Translations under genes and position numbers: made by a program
Shown here: piece after piece, positions 1 through 5,307 of the stretch
Layout of the letters: each line of letters opens with the position of its first letter
How positions within the stretch are numbered: position 1 is the first letter of the stretch
Notes under the pieces: generated by a model
Seen by the model: the letters and a program-made list of their open reading frames with translations, nothing else
Told to the model about the DNA's origin: nothing
The model's database searches: none
Source of the DNA: JBBRSC01 sp038245795
GTDB lineage: Bacteria > Actinomycetota > Acidimicrobiia > Acidimicrobiales > Microtrichaceae
NCBI GenBank assembly: GCA_038245795.1
Contig: JBBRSC010000179.1
Span: forward strand, 1 to 7,047
Direction: 5' to 3'
DNA: 7,047 nt

Positions 1-761
1 ATGTGCTCGGGCGGGCAATCGGACGACGCCTCGGCGATGAGCTCGTGGTACCAGTGGTCGCGACCGTCGATCATCTCGACGTCGGTGTCGCATCGATTGA
101 CGACGACGACCGTGTGGACCGTCGAGCATCCAGGGAGCGCCGCATCGACGTTGGACTTGAGAGGCGACGGCCCACCACGTCGATAGCCACCGTCAGCTGT
201 GATCACGGCCACCGCTTCTGCGTCGTTGATCCGATCCGTCAGTGAGTCCGGGCTGAATCCACCGAACACCACCGAGTGGGCCGCGCCGATGCGCGTACAG
301 GCCAGCATCGCCACGACCGTCTCGGGGATCATCGGCATGTAGATCGCGACACGATCACCACGCTTCACACCGCGCGCCTTGAGGGCGTTGGCGCAGCGGC
401 ACACCTCGTCGAGGAGCTGGGCATAGGTGATGGTGCGGGTGTCGCCGGGCTCGCCTTCCCAGAAGTACGCAACCCGATCGCCGAGGCCCGCGTCGACATG
501 ACGATCGAGGCAGTTGTACGACACGTTGAGGGTTCCCCCAACGAACCATTTGGCATACGGAAGCTTCCACTCGAGGGTGGTGTGGAAGTCGTCGAACCAA
601 CTGACCAGATCACGGGCCTGTCGGGCCCAGAACTCGTCGAGACCGGCGGCAGCCTCGGTGTAGAGCGACCCGTCCGGGACGTTGGCCTGCGCCACGAAGT
701 CCGCCGAAGGCGGGAAGTGGCGGTCCTCGAAAAAGTAGTCCTCGATGGTCGGTTCGTTCAT
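1..761 (-). CDS. acs: Acetyl-CoA synthetase (AMP-forming), N-terminal part, cut by the left edge
   Basis: This gene encodes the first 253 residues of AMP-forming acetyl-CoA synthetase, a cytoplasmic enzyme that activates acetate to acetyl-AMP and then acetyl-CoA. The reading frame stays open from an ATG at 761 to the window edge. Residues 1-60 resemble the ACAS N-terminal domain. The block around residues 71-88 contains the family sequence KWFVGGTLNVSYN followed by CLDRH. The adenylate-forming core then begins with VAIYMPMIPE (138-147), RIGAAHSVVFGGFSPDSL (157-174) and the CoA-side loop ADGGYRRG (189-196). The YTSGSTG-like P-loop, the hinge and the acetylatable C-terminal lysine lie beyond the edge. 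A full protein would be about 640-660 aa, so roughly two fifths is visible. The start fits the family N-terminus. A GGGGGA ribosome binding site (766-771) lies only 4 nt upstream. The gene is divergent from the helicase. Assignment is very secure; substrate preference for acetate over propionate is the usual family expectation. Confidence 0.96.
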   Translation of the reverse strand, partial: MNEPTIEDYFFEDRHFPPSADFVAQANVPDGSLYTEAAAGLDEFWARQARDLVSWFDDFHTTLEWKLPYAKWFVGGTLNVSYNCLDRHVDAGLGDRVAYFWEGEPGDTRTITYAQLLDEVCRCANALKARGVKRGDRVAIYMPMIPETVVAMLACTRIGAAHSVVFGGFSPDSLTDRINDAEAVAVITADGGYRRGGPSPLKSNVDAALPGCSTVHTVVVVNRCDTDVEMIDGRDHWYHELIAEASSDCPPEH

Positions 762-790
762 CGTGTCCCCCGCATGTTTGTGCCCCGCTG

Positions 791-796
791 ACACTA
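791..796 (-). promoter_or_regulatory. Candidate -10 hexamer for acs
   Basis: On the minus strand the hexamer reads TAGTGT, matching the actinobacterial -10 form TANNNT. It lies 29 nt before the acs start codon, which would give a short leader that includes the GGGGGA ribosome binding site. No clear -35 box is visible at 16-18 nt. It sits about 18 bp from the candidate -10 of the divergent helicase, so the two promoters would share the same 89-bp region. This is a motif call only. Confidence 0.3.
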
Positions 797-813
797 CCCA
801 ACCGCTGGACCGC

Positions 814-819
814 TACCGT
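814..819 (+). promoter_or_regulatory. Candidate -10 hexamer for the DEAD-box helicase
   Basis: TACCGT matches TANNNT and lies 31 nt before the GTG start. A leader from here would include the good ribosome binding site GGAGAGGA (836-843). A CTGACA at 788-793 resembles a -35 box, but the spacer to 814 is 20 nt, longer than usual. The hexamer ACCGCT is repeated directly at 801-806 and 809-814, just before and into this box. This is a motif call only. Confidence 0.28.
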
Positions 820-850
820 CGGGCCATCCCATCTCGGAGAGGATCCCGTC

Positions 851-2080
851 GTGTCTGCGACGTTCAGAGAACTCGGAGTGCCCAACGAGCTGGCAGCTGA
901 TCTGGCGACGCGTGGCATCGCCGAGCCGTTCCCCATCCAGGAGGCTGCCATTCCCGACGCGCTGGCCGGCCGGGACATCTGTGCCCGGGCGCCCACTGGC
1001 TCCGGTAAGACCATCGCCTTCGGGATCCCTTTGGTGATGCTGACCGAGCCTGCTCGATCGAGGAGACCCACCGGGCTGGTTCTCGTTCCGACCCGCGAAC
1101 TTGCCGCCCAGGTCAACCAGGAGATCCGTCATCTGGGCCGACCCGTCGCGCGAACGACCACCGCGATCTTCGGTGGTGTGCCGTTGGCCCCTCAGGTATC
1201 CGCGCTCGACCGGGGCGTCGACATCGTGGTGGCGACGCCAGGGCGGTTGCTGGACCTGATCGATCAAGGATGCCTTGAGCTGGGTGACGTCCAGATCGCC
1301 GTCGTCGATGAAGCCGACCGTATGGCTGACATGGGCTTCCTGCCCGATGTACGAGCCATCCTCGATCGCATCACCGGTCCCCGTCAGACATTGCTTTTTT
1401 CTGCCACTCTTGACGGCGATGTCGACGATCTCATCAACCGCTATCAACGCCAACCTGCTCGCCACGACGTCACGCCGGAGTCCGAGGCGGTGGCAATCCA
1501 GCATCTGTTCTGGAAGGTGACCCCGCATACTGATCGGGTGCGTCAGACCGCCGAGATCATCGATCGGCTCGGGTCGGTGATTGTCTTCACACGCACCCGA
1601 CATGGGGCGGATCGAGTCTCACGTCAGCTCGCGAGTTGGAACGTGAAATCGGTGGCTCTGCACGGCGACAAGAGCCAGGCCGCCCGCACCCGGGCACTCG
1701 CAGACTTCACCGCTGGCAAAGTCCGTGCGCTGGTGGCGACCGACGTTGCGGCGCGGGGAATCCACGTCGACGCAGTCGATGCTGTCGTGCAGTTCGATCC
1801 GCCAGCAGACATCAAGGACTATCAGCATCGAGCCGGCCGGACCGGGCGAGCCGGCGCGACGGGAATGGTCATCACGTTGGTGACCGCACCGGTCGTCGAT
1901 CACACCCGCAACCTGATCCACGACCTCGGCCTCGCCCTGGAGATTGAACCGGCGGGAACGTGGGCAGCGAACACTCCGAGGTACCGAGGCGAACCGGTCG
2001 ACACCCAGAACCCGCCCCCGGACCGTTCGATGCCCGGTGCCATCGGCGGAGCGCGAGCACAACCGGGCGCCAATCCCTGA
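851..2080 (+). CDS. DEAD-box ATP-dependent RNA helicase
   Basis: This is a 409-aa superfamily 2 RNA helicase that should unwind or remodel RNA duplexes using ATP in the cytoplasm. All standard motifs are present in order: Q motif GIAEPFPIQ (22-30), motif I APTGSGKT (47-54), Ia PTRELA (80-85), GG (108-109), Ib TPGR (129-132), motif II DEAD (153-156), motif III SAT (184-186), motif IV VIVFTRT (243-249), motif V ATDVAARGIHV (296-306) and motif VI HRAGRTGRAG (326-335). Both RecA-like domains are therefore complete. The C-terminal tail after about residue 365 is short, proline-rich and has no RGG repeats or recognisable RNA-binding domain, so this is a minimal RhlE-like protein. The GTG start at 851 is preceded by GGAGAGGA at 836-843, a 7-nt spacing that supports it. 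The gene is divergent from acs and followed on the same strand by the mycothiol-superfamily gene. Paralogue-level identity (RhlE, DeaD and others) cannot be fixed from motifs alone. Confidence 0.95.
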   Translation: MSATFRELGVPNELAADLATRGIAEPFPIQEAAIPDALAGRDICARAPTGSGKTIAFGIPLVMLTEPARSRRPTGLVLVPTRELAAQVNQEIRHLGRPVARTTTAIFGGVPLAPQVSALDRGVDIVVATPGRLLDLIDQGCLELGDVQIAVVDEADRMADMGFLPDVRAILDRITGPRQTLLFSATLDGDVDDLINRYQRQPARHDVTPESEAVAIQHLFWKVTPHTDRVRQTAEIIDRLGSVIVFTRTRHGADRVSRQLASWNVKSVALHGDKSQAARTRALADFTAGKVRALVATDVAARGIHVDAVDAVVQFDPPADIKDYQHRAGRTGRAGATGMVITLVTAPVVDHTRNLIHDLGLALEIEPAGTWAANTPRYRGEPVDTQNPPPDRSMPGAIGGARAQPGANP

Positions 2081-2084
2081 CCCC

Positions 2085-2090
2085 TACGAT
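2085..2090 (+). promoter_or_regulatory. Candidate leaderless -10 hexamer for the mycothiol-superfamily gene
   Basis: TACGAT, a good TANNNT match, is followed by exactly 6 nt and then the ATG at 2097. Transcription would therefore begin at or next to the A of the start codon, giving a leaderless mRNA. No Shine-Dalgarno sequence is present before this ATG, which agrees. The hexamer starts 5 nt after the helicase stop codon. It supports the 2097 start over in-frame upstream starts that overlap the helicase gene. Confidence 0.5.
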
Positions 2091-2096
2091 GCGTCG

Positions 2097-2777
2097 ATGG
2101 ACCGAGCACAGGCCTACGTGAACATCCGCAGCCGACTGATGGAACTCGGACGAGCCCTCGACGATGAGCAAGCCGGACTTGTGGTGGCGGCCTGCCCGAA
2201 GTGGACAGTCAAGGACACCTTCGCTCACTTGGTCGGCAACAACTCGGATGGAATTGCGGGCCGCATGGACGGCGTCACCGAGGACTGGTGGACTCAACGT
2301 CAGGTGGACGAACGGGCGGAGCGGAATCTGACCGAGATCCTTGACGAATGGGACGAGATCGGACCGATCTTCGAATCTGCCCTCCGAACCGCAGAGGAGG
2401 TCCGCCCTGAATTGATTCTCGATGCCTGGACCCACGAACAAGACGTGCGAGGCACCGTCGGACAACCCGGTGGTGCCGATGACACCGTCGTCAATCCGCT
2501 GTCGGGTTGGGTGGTCGGAAAGTTGCTCAGCGGCATCACCGAACAACAGCTCCCCCCCATCGAGATCATGGTCGGCGAACGGACCCGCACCAGTGGCGAA
2601 TATCCAACAGTAAGACTGTCGATACCTGCGTTCGAGTACGTCCGCGCGGCATTCGGACGACGGAGCCGTGCCCAACTCCGCGCCTGGCCGTGGATTGGAA
2701 CTGACGACCCGGACCCGTACATCGACGCGATGCTGATCTTCGGGATCACCGACATCGACATTGTCGACGCTCGCTGA
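2097..2777 (+). CDS. Mycothiol-dependent maleylpyruvate isomerase-superfamily protein (MDMPI / DinB-like fold)
   Basis: This encodes a 226-aa protein of the DinB/MDMPI superfamily, whose members include mycothiol-dependent maleylpyruvate isomerase and mycothiol S-transferases. The N-terminal hallmark is CPKWTVKDTFAHL (33-45), matching the family form C-P-x-W-T-V-x-D-x-x-A-H-L. H44 is the expected first metal ligand. The second site is in DAWTHEQDVR (109-118), where D109 and H113 fall in the E/D-x3-H positions of the other ligands. The C-terminal part contains FGRRSRAQLRAW (186-197), typical of the MDMPI C-terminal domain. The true substrate is unknown; no aromatic catabolism genes are nearby, so maleylpyruvate is unlikely to be the substrate. 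The frame stays open upstream to 1944, but that would overlap the helicase by 137 bp and add a low-complexity arginine-rich extension, so I chose 2097, which fits the family N-terminus and the TACGAT hexamer. Its stop is one base from the stop of the convergent amidohydrolase. Confidence 0.85.
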   Translation: MDRAQAYVNIRSRLMELGRALDDEQAGLVVAACPKWTVKDTFAHLVGNNSDGIAGRMDGVTEDWWTQRQVDERAERNLTEILDEWDEIGPIFESALRTAEEVRPELILDAWTHEQDVRGTVGQPGGADDTVVNPLSGWVVGKLLSGITEQQLPPIEIMVGERTRTSGEYPTVRLSIPAFEYVRAAFGRRSRAQLRAWPWIGTDDPDPYIDAMLIFGITDIDIVDAR

Positions 2778-2778
2778 A

Positions 2779-3987
2779 TCAGGCCGCCGAACGCTCCGCC
2801 CATTTCAGGGCGAACGATGCATGCAGCGCCGCTCCGGTGGGCATCGCCCGCTCATTCAACCGCATCAGGTTCGAATGGCACGACGGCGCAAGGAGTGAGT
2901 TCGAGATGTCCTCGGGGCACACCCCGAGAAAGACCATGGCACCGGGGATTTCCTCGAAGAGATAGCTGACGTCTTCGGCGCCCATGATCGGCGTTGGGAA
3001 CTCGTACCAGCTTCCGTCGCCGGTGAGGTCGCGCACCAGATCTGACGCGAACTGATGGACACCTCCATCGTTGACCGTCACGGGATAGCCGGCCACCAAC
3101 TCGATGTCCACCTCGCAGTCGTGCGCTGACGCAATACCGCGCACGACGCGTTCGAACCCCTCGCGGATCTGTGAGCGGGCGGCGGACGAGACGGTACGCA
3201 TGGTTCCCTCAAACCACGCATGATCGGGGATCACGTTGGTGGTTGTGCCGGCGGTGAGATGGCCAACCGTGACAACCGCCGGGTCGAACGCATTGATGCG
3301 GCGGGTCACCAGCGTCTGCAATGCCATGATCATCTCGGCCGCTACCGGGATGGGGTCGTTGCCGAAGTGGGGGGTCGAGGCGTGGGCGCCGCGACCCCTG
3401 ACGGTGACCTTGAAGTCGTCGGTCGACGCCATCAACGAGCCGGAGCGACCCCCGACCATGCCCAGGGGAAGGTTCGGCGTGATGTGAATGGCAAACGCGG
3501 CCTCAGGTTTCGCATCCAGGCCATTCGTCAGCAGGCCCTCCTTCAGCATGTGCACCATGCCCCCGAACCCCTCCTCGCCGGGCTGGAATGCCAGCCGAAC
3601 CGTGCCCGCCAGCGACTCCCGTCGATCGACCAGCAACTTCGCGGCGCCCAGGAGCATCGCCACGTGGGCGTCATGACCGCAGACGTGCGCACGTCCGTCG
3701 ATTTCAGACCGGTGATCCCACGCAGTGTCCTCGGTCATGGGCAGGGCGTCGGTGTCGGCTCGCAGGATGATGGTGGGGCCAGGAAGCGCTCCCGTGATCG
3801 TCGCCGTGACCGACGTGATGGCAGTGCCCGTCGACAGGTCATCGACGCCGAGCGGCTCGAGCGCATCGACGATGAGCTGTTGGGTGACCGGGTTCTCGAT
3901 CCCGAGTTCGGGATGTCGATGGATTCTTCGGCGCCACTCGATGAGTTCCGGCAACAACGTCTGGGCATCGGTCAGGAGGTCCGTCAT
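2779..3987 (-). CDS. M20-family (M20D-like) amidohydrolase / metallopeptidase
   Basis: This is a complete 402-aa member of the hippurate hydrolase / N-acyl amino acid amidohydrolase group. Such enzymes use a dimetal site to cleave N-acyl or aromatic acyl amides in the cytoplasm. Visible motifs are RRIHRHPELG (20-29), RADTDALP (76-83), HVCGHDAH (101-108) with C103 and H105, FQPGEE (134-139) with the catalytic E138 and metal-ligand E139, AIH (166-168), GRGAHASTPH (198-207) in the dimerisation lid, MGAEDVSYL (335-343), and H371 near the C-terminus. The lid domain spans roughly residues 187-295. Length and motif order are normal and every expected ligand is present, so it should be active. The substrate cannot be deduced: hippurate, N-acetyl amino acids, auxin-type conjugates and N-acetyl-diaminopimelate are all possible in this family. 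No Shine-Dalgarno sequence precedes the ATG, but TAACGT lies 7 nt upstream, pointing to a leaderless transcript. A perfect 12-bp palindrome lies just upstream. Confidence 0.93.
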   Translation of the reverse strand: MTDLLTDAQTLLPELIEWRRRIHRHPELGIENPVTQQLIVDALEPLGVDDLSTGTAITSVTATITGALPGPTIILRADTDALPMTEDTAWDHRSEIDGRAHVCGHDAHVAMLLGAAKLLVDRRESLAGTVRLAFQPGEEGFGGMVHMLKEGLLTNGLDAKPEAAFAIHITPNLPLGMVGGRSGSLMASTDDFKVTVRGRGAHASTPHFGNDPIPVAAEMIMALQTLVTRRINAFDPAVVTVGHLTAGTTTNVIPDHAWFEGTMRTVSSAARSQIREGFERVVRGIASAHDCEVDIELVAGYPVTVNDGGVHQFASDLVRDLTGDGSWYEFPTPIMGAEDVSYLFEEIPGAMVFLGVCPEDISNSLLAPSCHSNLMRLNERAMPTGAALHASFALKWAERSAA

Positions 3988-3994
3988 GACGGCG

Positions 3995-4000
3995 ACGTTA
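3995..4000 (-). promoter_or_regulatory. Candidate leaderless -10 hexamer for the amidohydrolase
   Basis: On the minus strand the hexamer is TAACGT, a TANNNT match, separated by 7 nt (CGCCGTC) from the ATG at 3987. Transcription should start at or one base from the start codon. The lack of any Shine-Dalgarno sequence before this ATG agrees with a leaderless mRNA. No clear -35 box is seen. Confidence 0.48.
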
Positions 4001-4023
4001 GGCCAGCGATGCCATCACGCGGA

Positions 4024-4035
4024 GAGGGATCCCTC
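4024..4035. promoter_or_regulatory. Perfect 12-bp palindrome, candidate operator (GAGGGATCCCTC)
   Basis: GAGGGATCCCTC is a perfect inverted repeat with no spacer. One further G-C pair is possible at 4022/4037 after a mismatch. It lies 24 to 35 bp upstream of the proposed amidohydrolase -10 (edge to edge), about where -35 contacts would fall, so a bound dimeric regulator could control that gene. No regulator gene is nearby and I do not recognise the motif as a known binding site. Chance occurrence of one such palindrome in this region is possible. Confidence 0.35.
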
Positions 4036-4049
4036 ACGACGGCGGAGTT

Positions 4050-4076
4050 GTTGCGCGCACGTGCGCCAGGTGCAAC
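4050..4076. promoter_or_regulatory. Second perfect 12-bp palindrome (GCGCACGTGCGC) with flanking inverted arms
   Basis: The core GCGCACGTGCGC at 4055-4066 is a perfect palindrome centred on CACGTG. It is enclosed by a second inverted pair, GTTGC at 4050-4054 and GCAAC at 4072-4076, offset by 5 bp on the right. The core lies about 60-70 bp upstream of the ParA start. It could be an operator for the divergent genes. It does not look like the published parS centromere consensus as I remember it, so I do not call it a parS site. Confidence 0.33.
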
Positions 4077-4080
4077 GTTT

Positions 4081-4118
4081 GGTGCCGAGAATCGGTGCCG
4101 GGCTGAGTCTGCGAGAAT
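4081..4118 (+). repeat. Short direct repeats with 13- and 26-bp spacing before parA
   Basis: GGTGCCG occurs at 4081-4087 and 4094-4100, a 13-bp period. CGAGAAT occurs at 4086-4092 and 4112-4118, a 26-bp period, twice the first. The second CGAGAAT overlaps the candidate -10 of the ParA gene. The pattern could be operator half-sites on the promoter, but the units are short and partly diverged, so chance is a real alternative. Confidence 0.25.
4113..4118 (+). promoter_or_regulatory. Weak candidate leaderless -10 hexamer for the ParA gene
   Basis: GAGAAT keeps the A2 and T6 positions of TANNNT but lacks the first T. It is separated by 6 nt from the GTG at 4125, the same spacing as at the mycothiol-superfamily gene. 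No ribosome binding site is visible before the GTG, so leaderless expression is plausible but the box is weak. Confidence 0.28.
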
Positions 4119-4124
4119 GACGCC

Positions 4125-4931
4125 GTGAGCTCGACGGTTGCGATTGTGAACCAGAAGGGTGGCGTCGGAAAGACCACCATCACTGTCGGGCTGGCATCAG
4201 CCGCTCGCGCCCGTGGCCATCGCGTGCTTGTCGTCGACCTCGATCCGCAAGCCGCCTCCACGTGGGTGCTCGGCGTCGACCCGACCACCGTGAAACGGAC
4301 GATCGGCGACGTGCTGGCTGCGCCCCGCGGTGGTGCTGCCAAGTCGGCGATCACCAACACCGCCTGGGGCCATCTGGTCGACGTCATCCCGGCCAGCGCC
4401 GGACTCCAACAACTCGAGGTACTCCGCAGTGGTGTCGAGCAATTGCTCGGTGCCACAAAACCGCAGATGCGATTGCGCCGAGCACTCACAGGCATCACCA
4501 GCAGCTACGCCATGGTCCTCATCGACTGCCCGCCCTCCCTCGGCGATCTCACCACCAACGGCCTCGCCGCCGCCGACCGGACCATCGTCGTCGTTGAACC
4601 CACCGCCCTGAGCCTTCGTGGTGTTGCTCCCGTGGCTGATCTCATCGAACGAACCTGGTCCAACTTCAACGGCGAACTCGAGCTCGCCGGTGTCATCCTG
4701 AACCGCGTGCCAGCGCGTTCGATGGACGCCGTGGCACACCGCGAGGCGTTGAGTCGGACCGTCGGATCGTCAGCACTCTGGGAACCCGTCGTTCCCCATC
4801 GAGTCGTCATCGCCGAAGCCGCCGCACAGCGCCGACCTCTCCACGATATGGGAGCGCGAGGCGCCGCCGTCGCCACGATCTTCGATCAGCTCTACGACCA
4901 GTTATGGGCGCTCGACCAGACGACCAACTGA
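4125..4931 (+). CDS. ParA/Soj-type deviant Walker ATPase, without a ParB partner in the window
   Basis: This 268-aa protein is a ParA-type P-loop ATPase of the SIMIBI class, which forms ATP-dependent dimers that bind DNA non-specifically and position a cargo in the cytoplasm. The deviant Walker A is KGGVGKTT (11-18), with the signature lysine K11 and P-loop lysine K16. The A' switch is VDLDPQAAST (37-46), and Walker B is VLIDCPPSLG (131-140). The C-terminal third carries the usual ParA pattern of an eA-x(n)-RRP segment (about 230-240) and a final helix. There is no N-terminal helix-turn-helix, so it resembles chromosomal Soj or small orphan ParA proteins rather than plasmid P1-type ParA. The GTG at 4125 begins directly before the conserved first strand, so little upstream sequence can be missing. 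No parB follows; the next gene is convergent and unrelated. Cargo is therefore unknown. It could serve chromosome segregation, with parB elsewhere, or position another complex. Confidence 0.92.
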   Translation: MSSTVAIVNQKGGVGKTTITVGLASAARARGHRVLVVDLDPQAASTWVLGVDPTTVKRTIGDVLAAPRGGAAKSAITNTAWGHLVDVIPASAGLQQLEVLRSGVEQLLGATKPQMRLRRALTGITSSYAMVLIDCPPSLGDLTTNGLAAADRTIVVVEPTALSLRGVAPVADLIERTWSNFNGELELAGVILNRVPARSMDAVAHREALSRTVGSSALWEPVVPHRVVIAEAAAQRRPLHDMGARGAAVATIFDQLYDQLWALDQTTN

Positions 4932-4951
4932 GGGCCGCTCTCAGCGGTCAG
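4928..4951. terminator. Possible bidirectional terminator hairpin between convergent genes
   Basis: CCGCT (4935-4939) and AGCGG (4943-4947) form a 5-bp stem with a CTC loop. Outside it, CTGA (4928-4931) and TCAG (4948-4951) can add four pairs with a 3-nt GGG bulge on the left arm. The outer arms are the stop codons of the ParA gene and of the mycoredoxin-like gene. No T-tract follows on either strand, so this would be a weak or non-canonical terminator, as is common in GC-rich actinomycetes. Confidence 0.33.
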
Positions 4952-5226
4952 CGTCGAGCGTCGAGCTGTCGCTGTATGTCCGCGGCACTCGGGTTCACCG
5001 CTGACCACTCGCCGATGAACACCGTCGGAACCGTCTCGCTCCCCCGCGCCACGGACCGCACACGAGCCGCGGCCTCGGGTTCGTCCCAGATGTTGTGGTC
5101 GACGGTGTCGATCCCGCGCTTCTCTAAACCGCGCCGCAGCATGGAACAGAAGCCACAGCCCGGTCGCCAGTAGAACTCCACCACTGGAGTCGCCGGTTCC
5201 GGAACAGCCGGTGGTGTCTCGCCCAT
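4948..5226 (-). CDS. Mycoredoxin-like glutaredoxin-family protein
   Basis: This is a small thioredoxin-fold oxidoreductase of about 92 aa, related to mycoredoxin, which reduces mycothiol mixed disulfides on proteins in actinomycetes. The redox motif is CGFC (24-27), close to the CGYC of mycoredoxin-1. The cis-proline segment is TVPTV (65-69) with P67, and the distal VNPSAADIQRQL (77-88) matches the NPSA-x-E/D pattern of that family. An N-terminal strand EFYW (17-20) leads into the active site. There is no signal peptide. I chose the ATG at 5226 because it leaves a normal family length and is preceded by a CAGACT hexamer at 6-nt spacing. A GTG at 5268 in the same frame would add 14 residues with no family similarity. 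The gene lies 81 bp downstream of the methyltransferase on the same strand and converges with ParA. Glutaredoxin activity with another thiol is the main alternative. Confidence 0.85.
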   Translation of the reverse strand: MGETPPAVPEPATPVVEFYWRPGCGFCSMLRRGLEKRGIDTVDHNIWDEPEAAARVRSVARGSETVPTVFIGEWSAVNPSAADIQRQLDARR

Positions 5227-5232
5227 GTCCAC

Positions 5233-5238
5233 AGTCTG
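5233..5238 (-). promoter_or_regulatory. Weak candidate leaderless -10 hexamer for the mycoredoxin-like gene
   Basis: On the minus strand CAGACT keeps the A2 and T6 positions of TANNNT and is followed by 6 nt before the ATG at 5226. There is no Shine-Dalgarno sequence before that ATG. The match is weak on its own; it is listed because the spacing equals that of the better examples in this window and because it helps decide the start. Confidence 0.22.
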
Positions 5239-5307
5239 GCCCGTCGGGGCGCACCCTGTCACGGACACCCGATCTCGTCACACCCGTTCCGGCGTGGTTC
5301 AGAGTTG

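Noticed and set aside
276..791. 171-codon plus-strand open frame opposite acs
   Set aside because: The minus strand is unambiguously acetyl-CoA synthetase and is open across the whole interval to the window edge.
794..1603. 269-codon minus-strand open frame opposite the helicase
   Set aside because: The plus strand encodes all DEAD-box motifs in the same interval. The antisense product has no family signature.
1944..2096. Longer N-terminus for the mycothiol-superfamily protein, starting at 1944
   Set aside because: It would overlap the helicase by 137 bp and add 51 residues rich in Arg, Pro and Thr with no family similarity. The family N-terminus and the TACGAT hexamer both fit the ATG at 2097.
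2552..2558. Run of seven C bases inside the mycothiol-superfamily gene, a possible phase-variation site
   Set aside because: A C7 run is not unusual in a GC-rich gene, the frame is intact, and a cytoplasmic enzyme of this type has no evident reason to phase-vary.
4050..4076. parS-like centromere next to parA
   Set aside because: The palindrome does not match the parS consensus as I recall it, and no parB gene is present in the window.
3220..4128. 302-codon plus-strand open frame opposite the amidohydrolase
   Set aside because: It is an antisense shadow. The minus strand encodes a full set of M20 catalytic motifs, while this frame gives an arginine- and aspartate-rich product with no recognisable domain.
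5227..5268. GTG at 5268 as start of the mycoredoxin-like protein, with a VTGC motif resembling a lipobox
   Set aside because: The stretch before the cysteine is far too short and not hydrophobic enough for a signal peptide. The extra residues match nothing in the glutaredoxin family.
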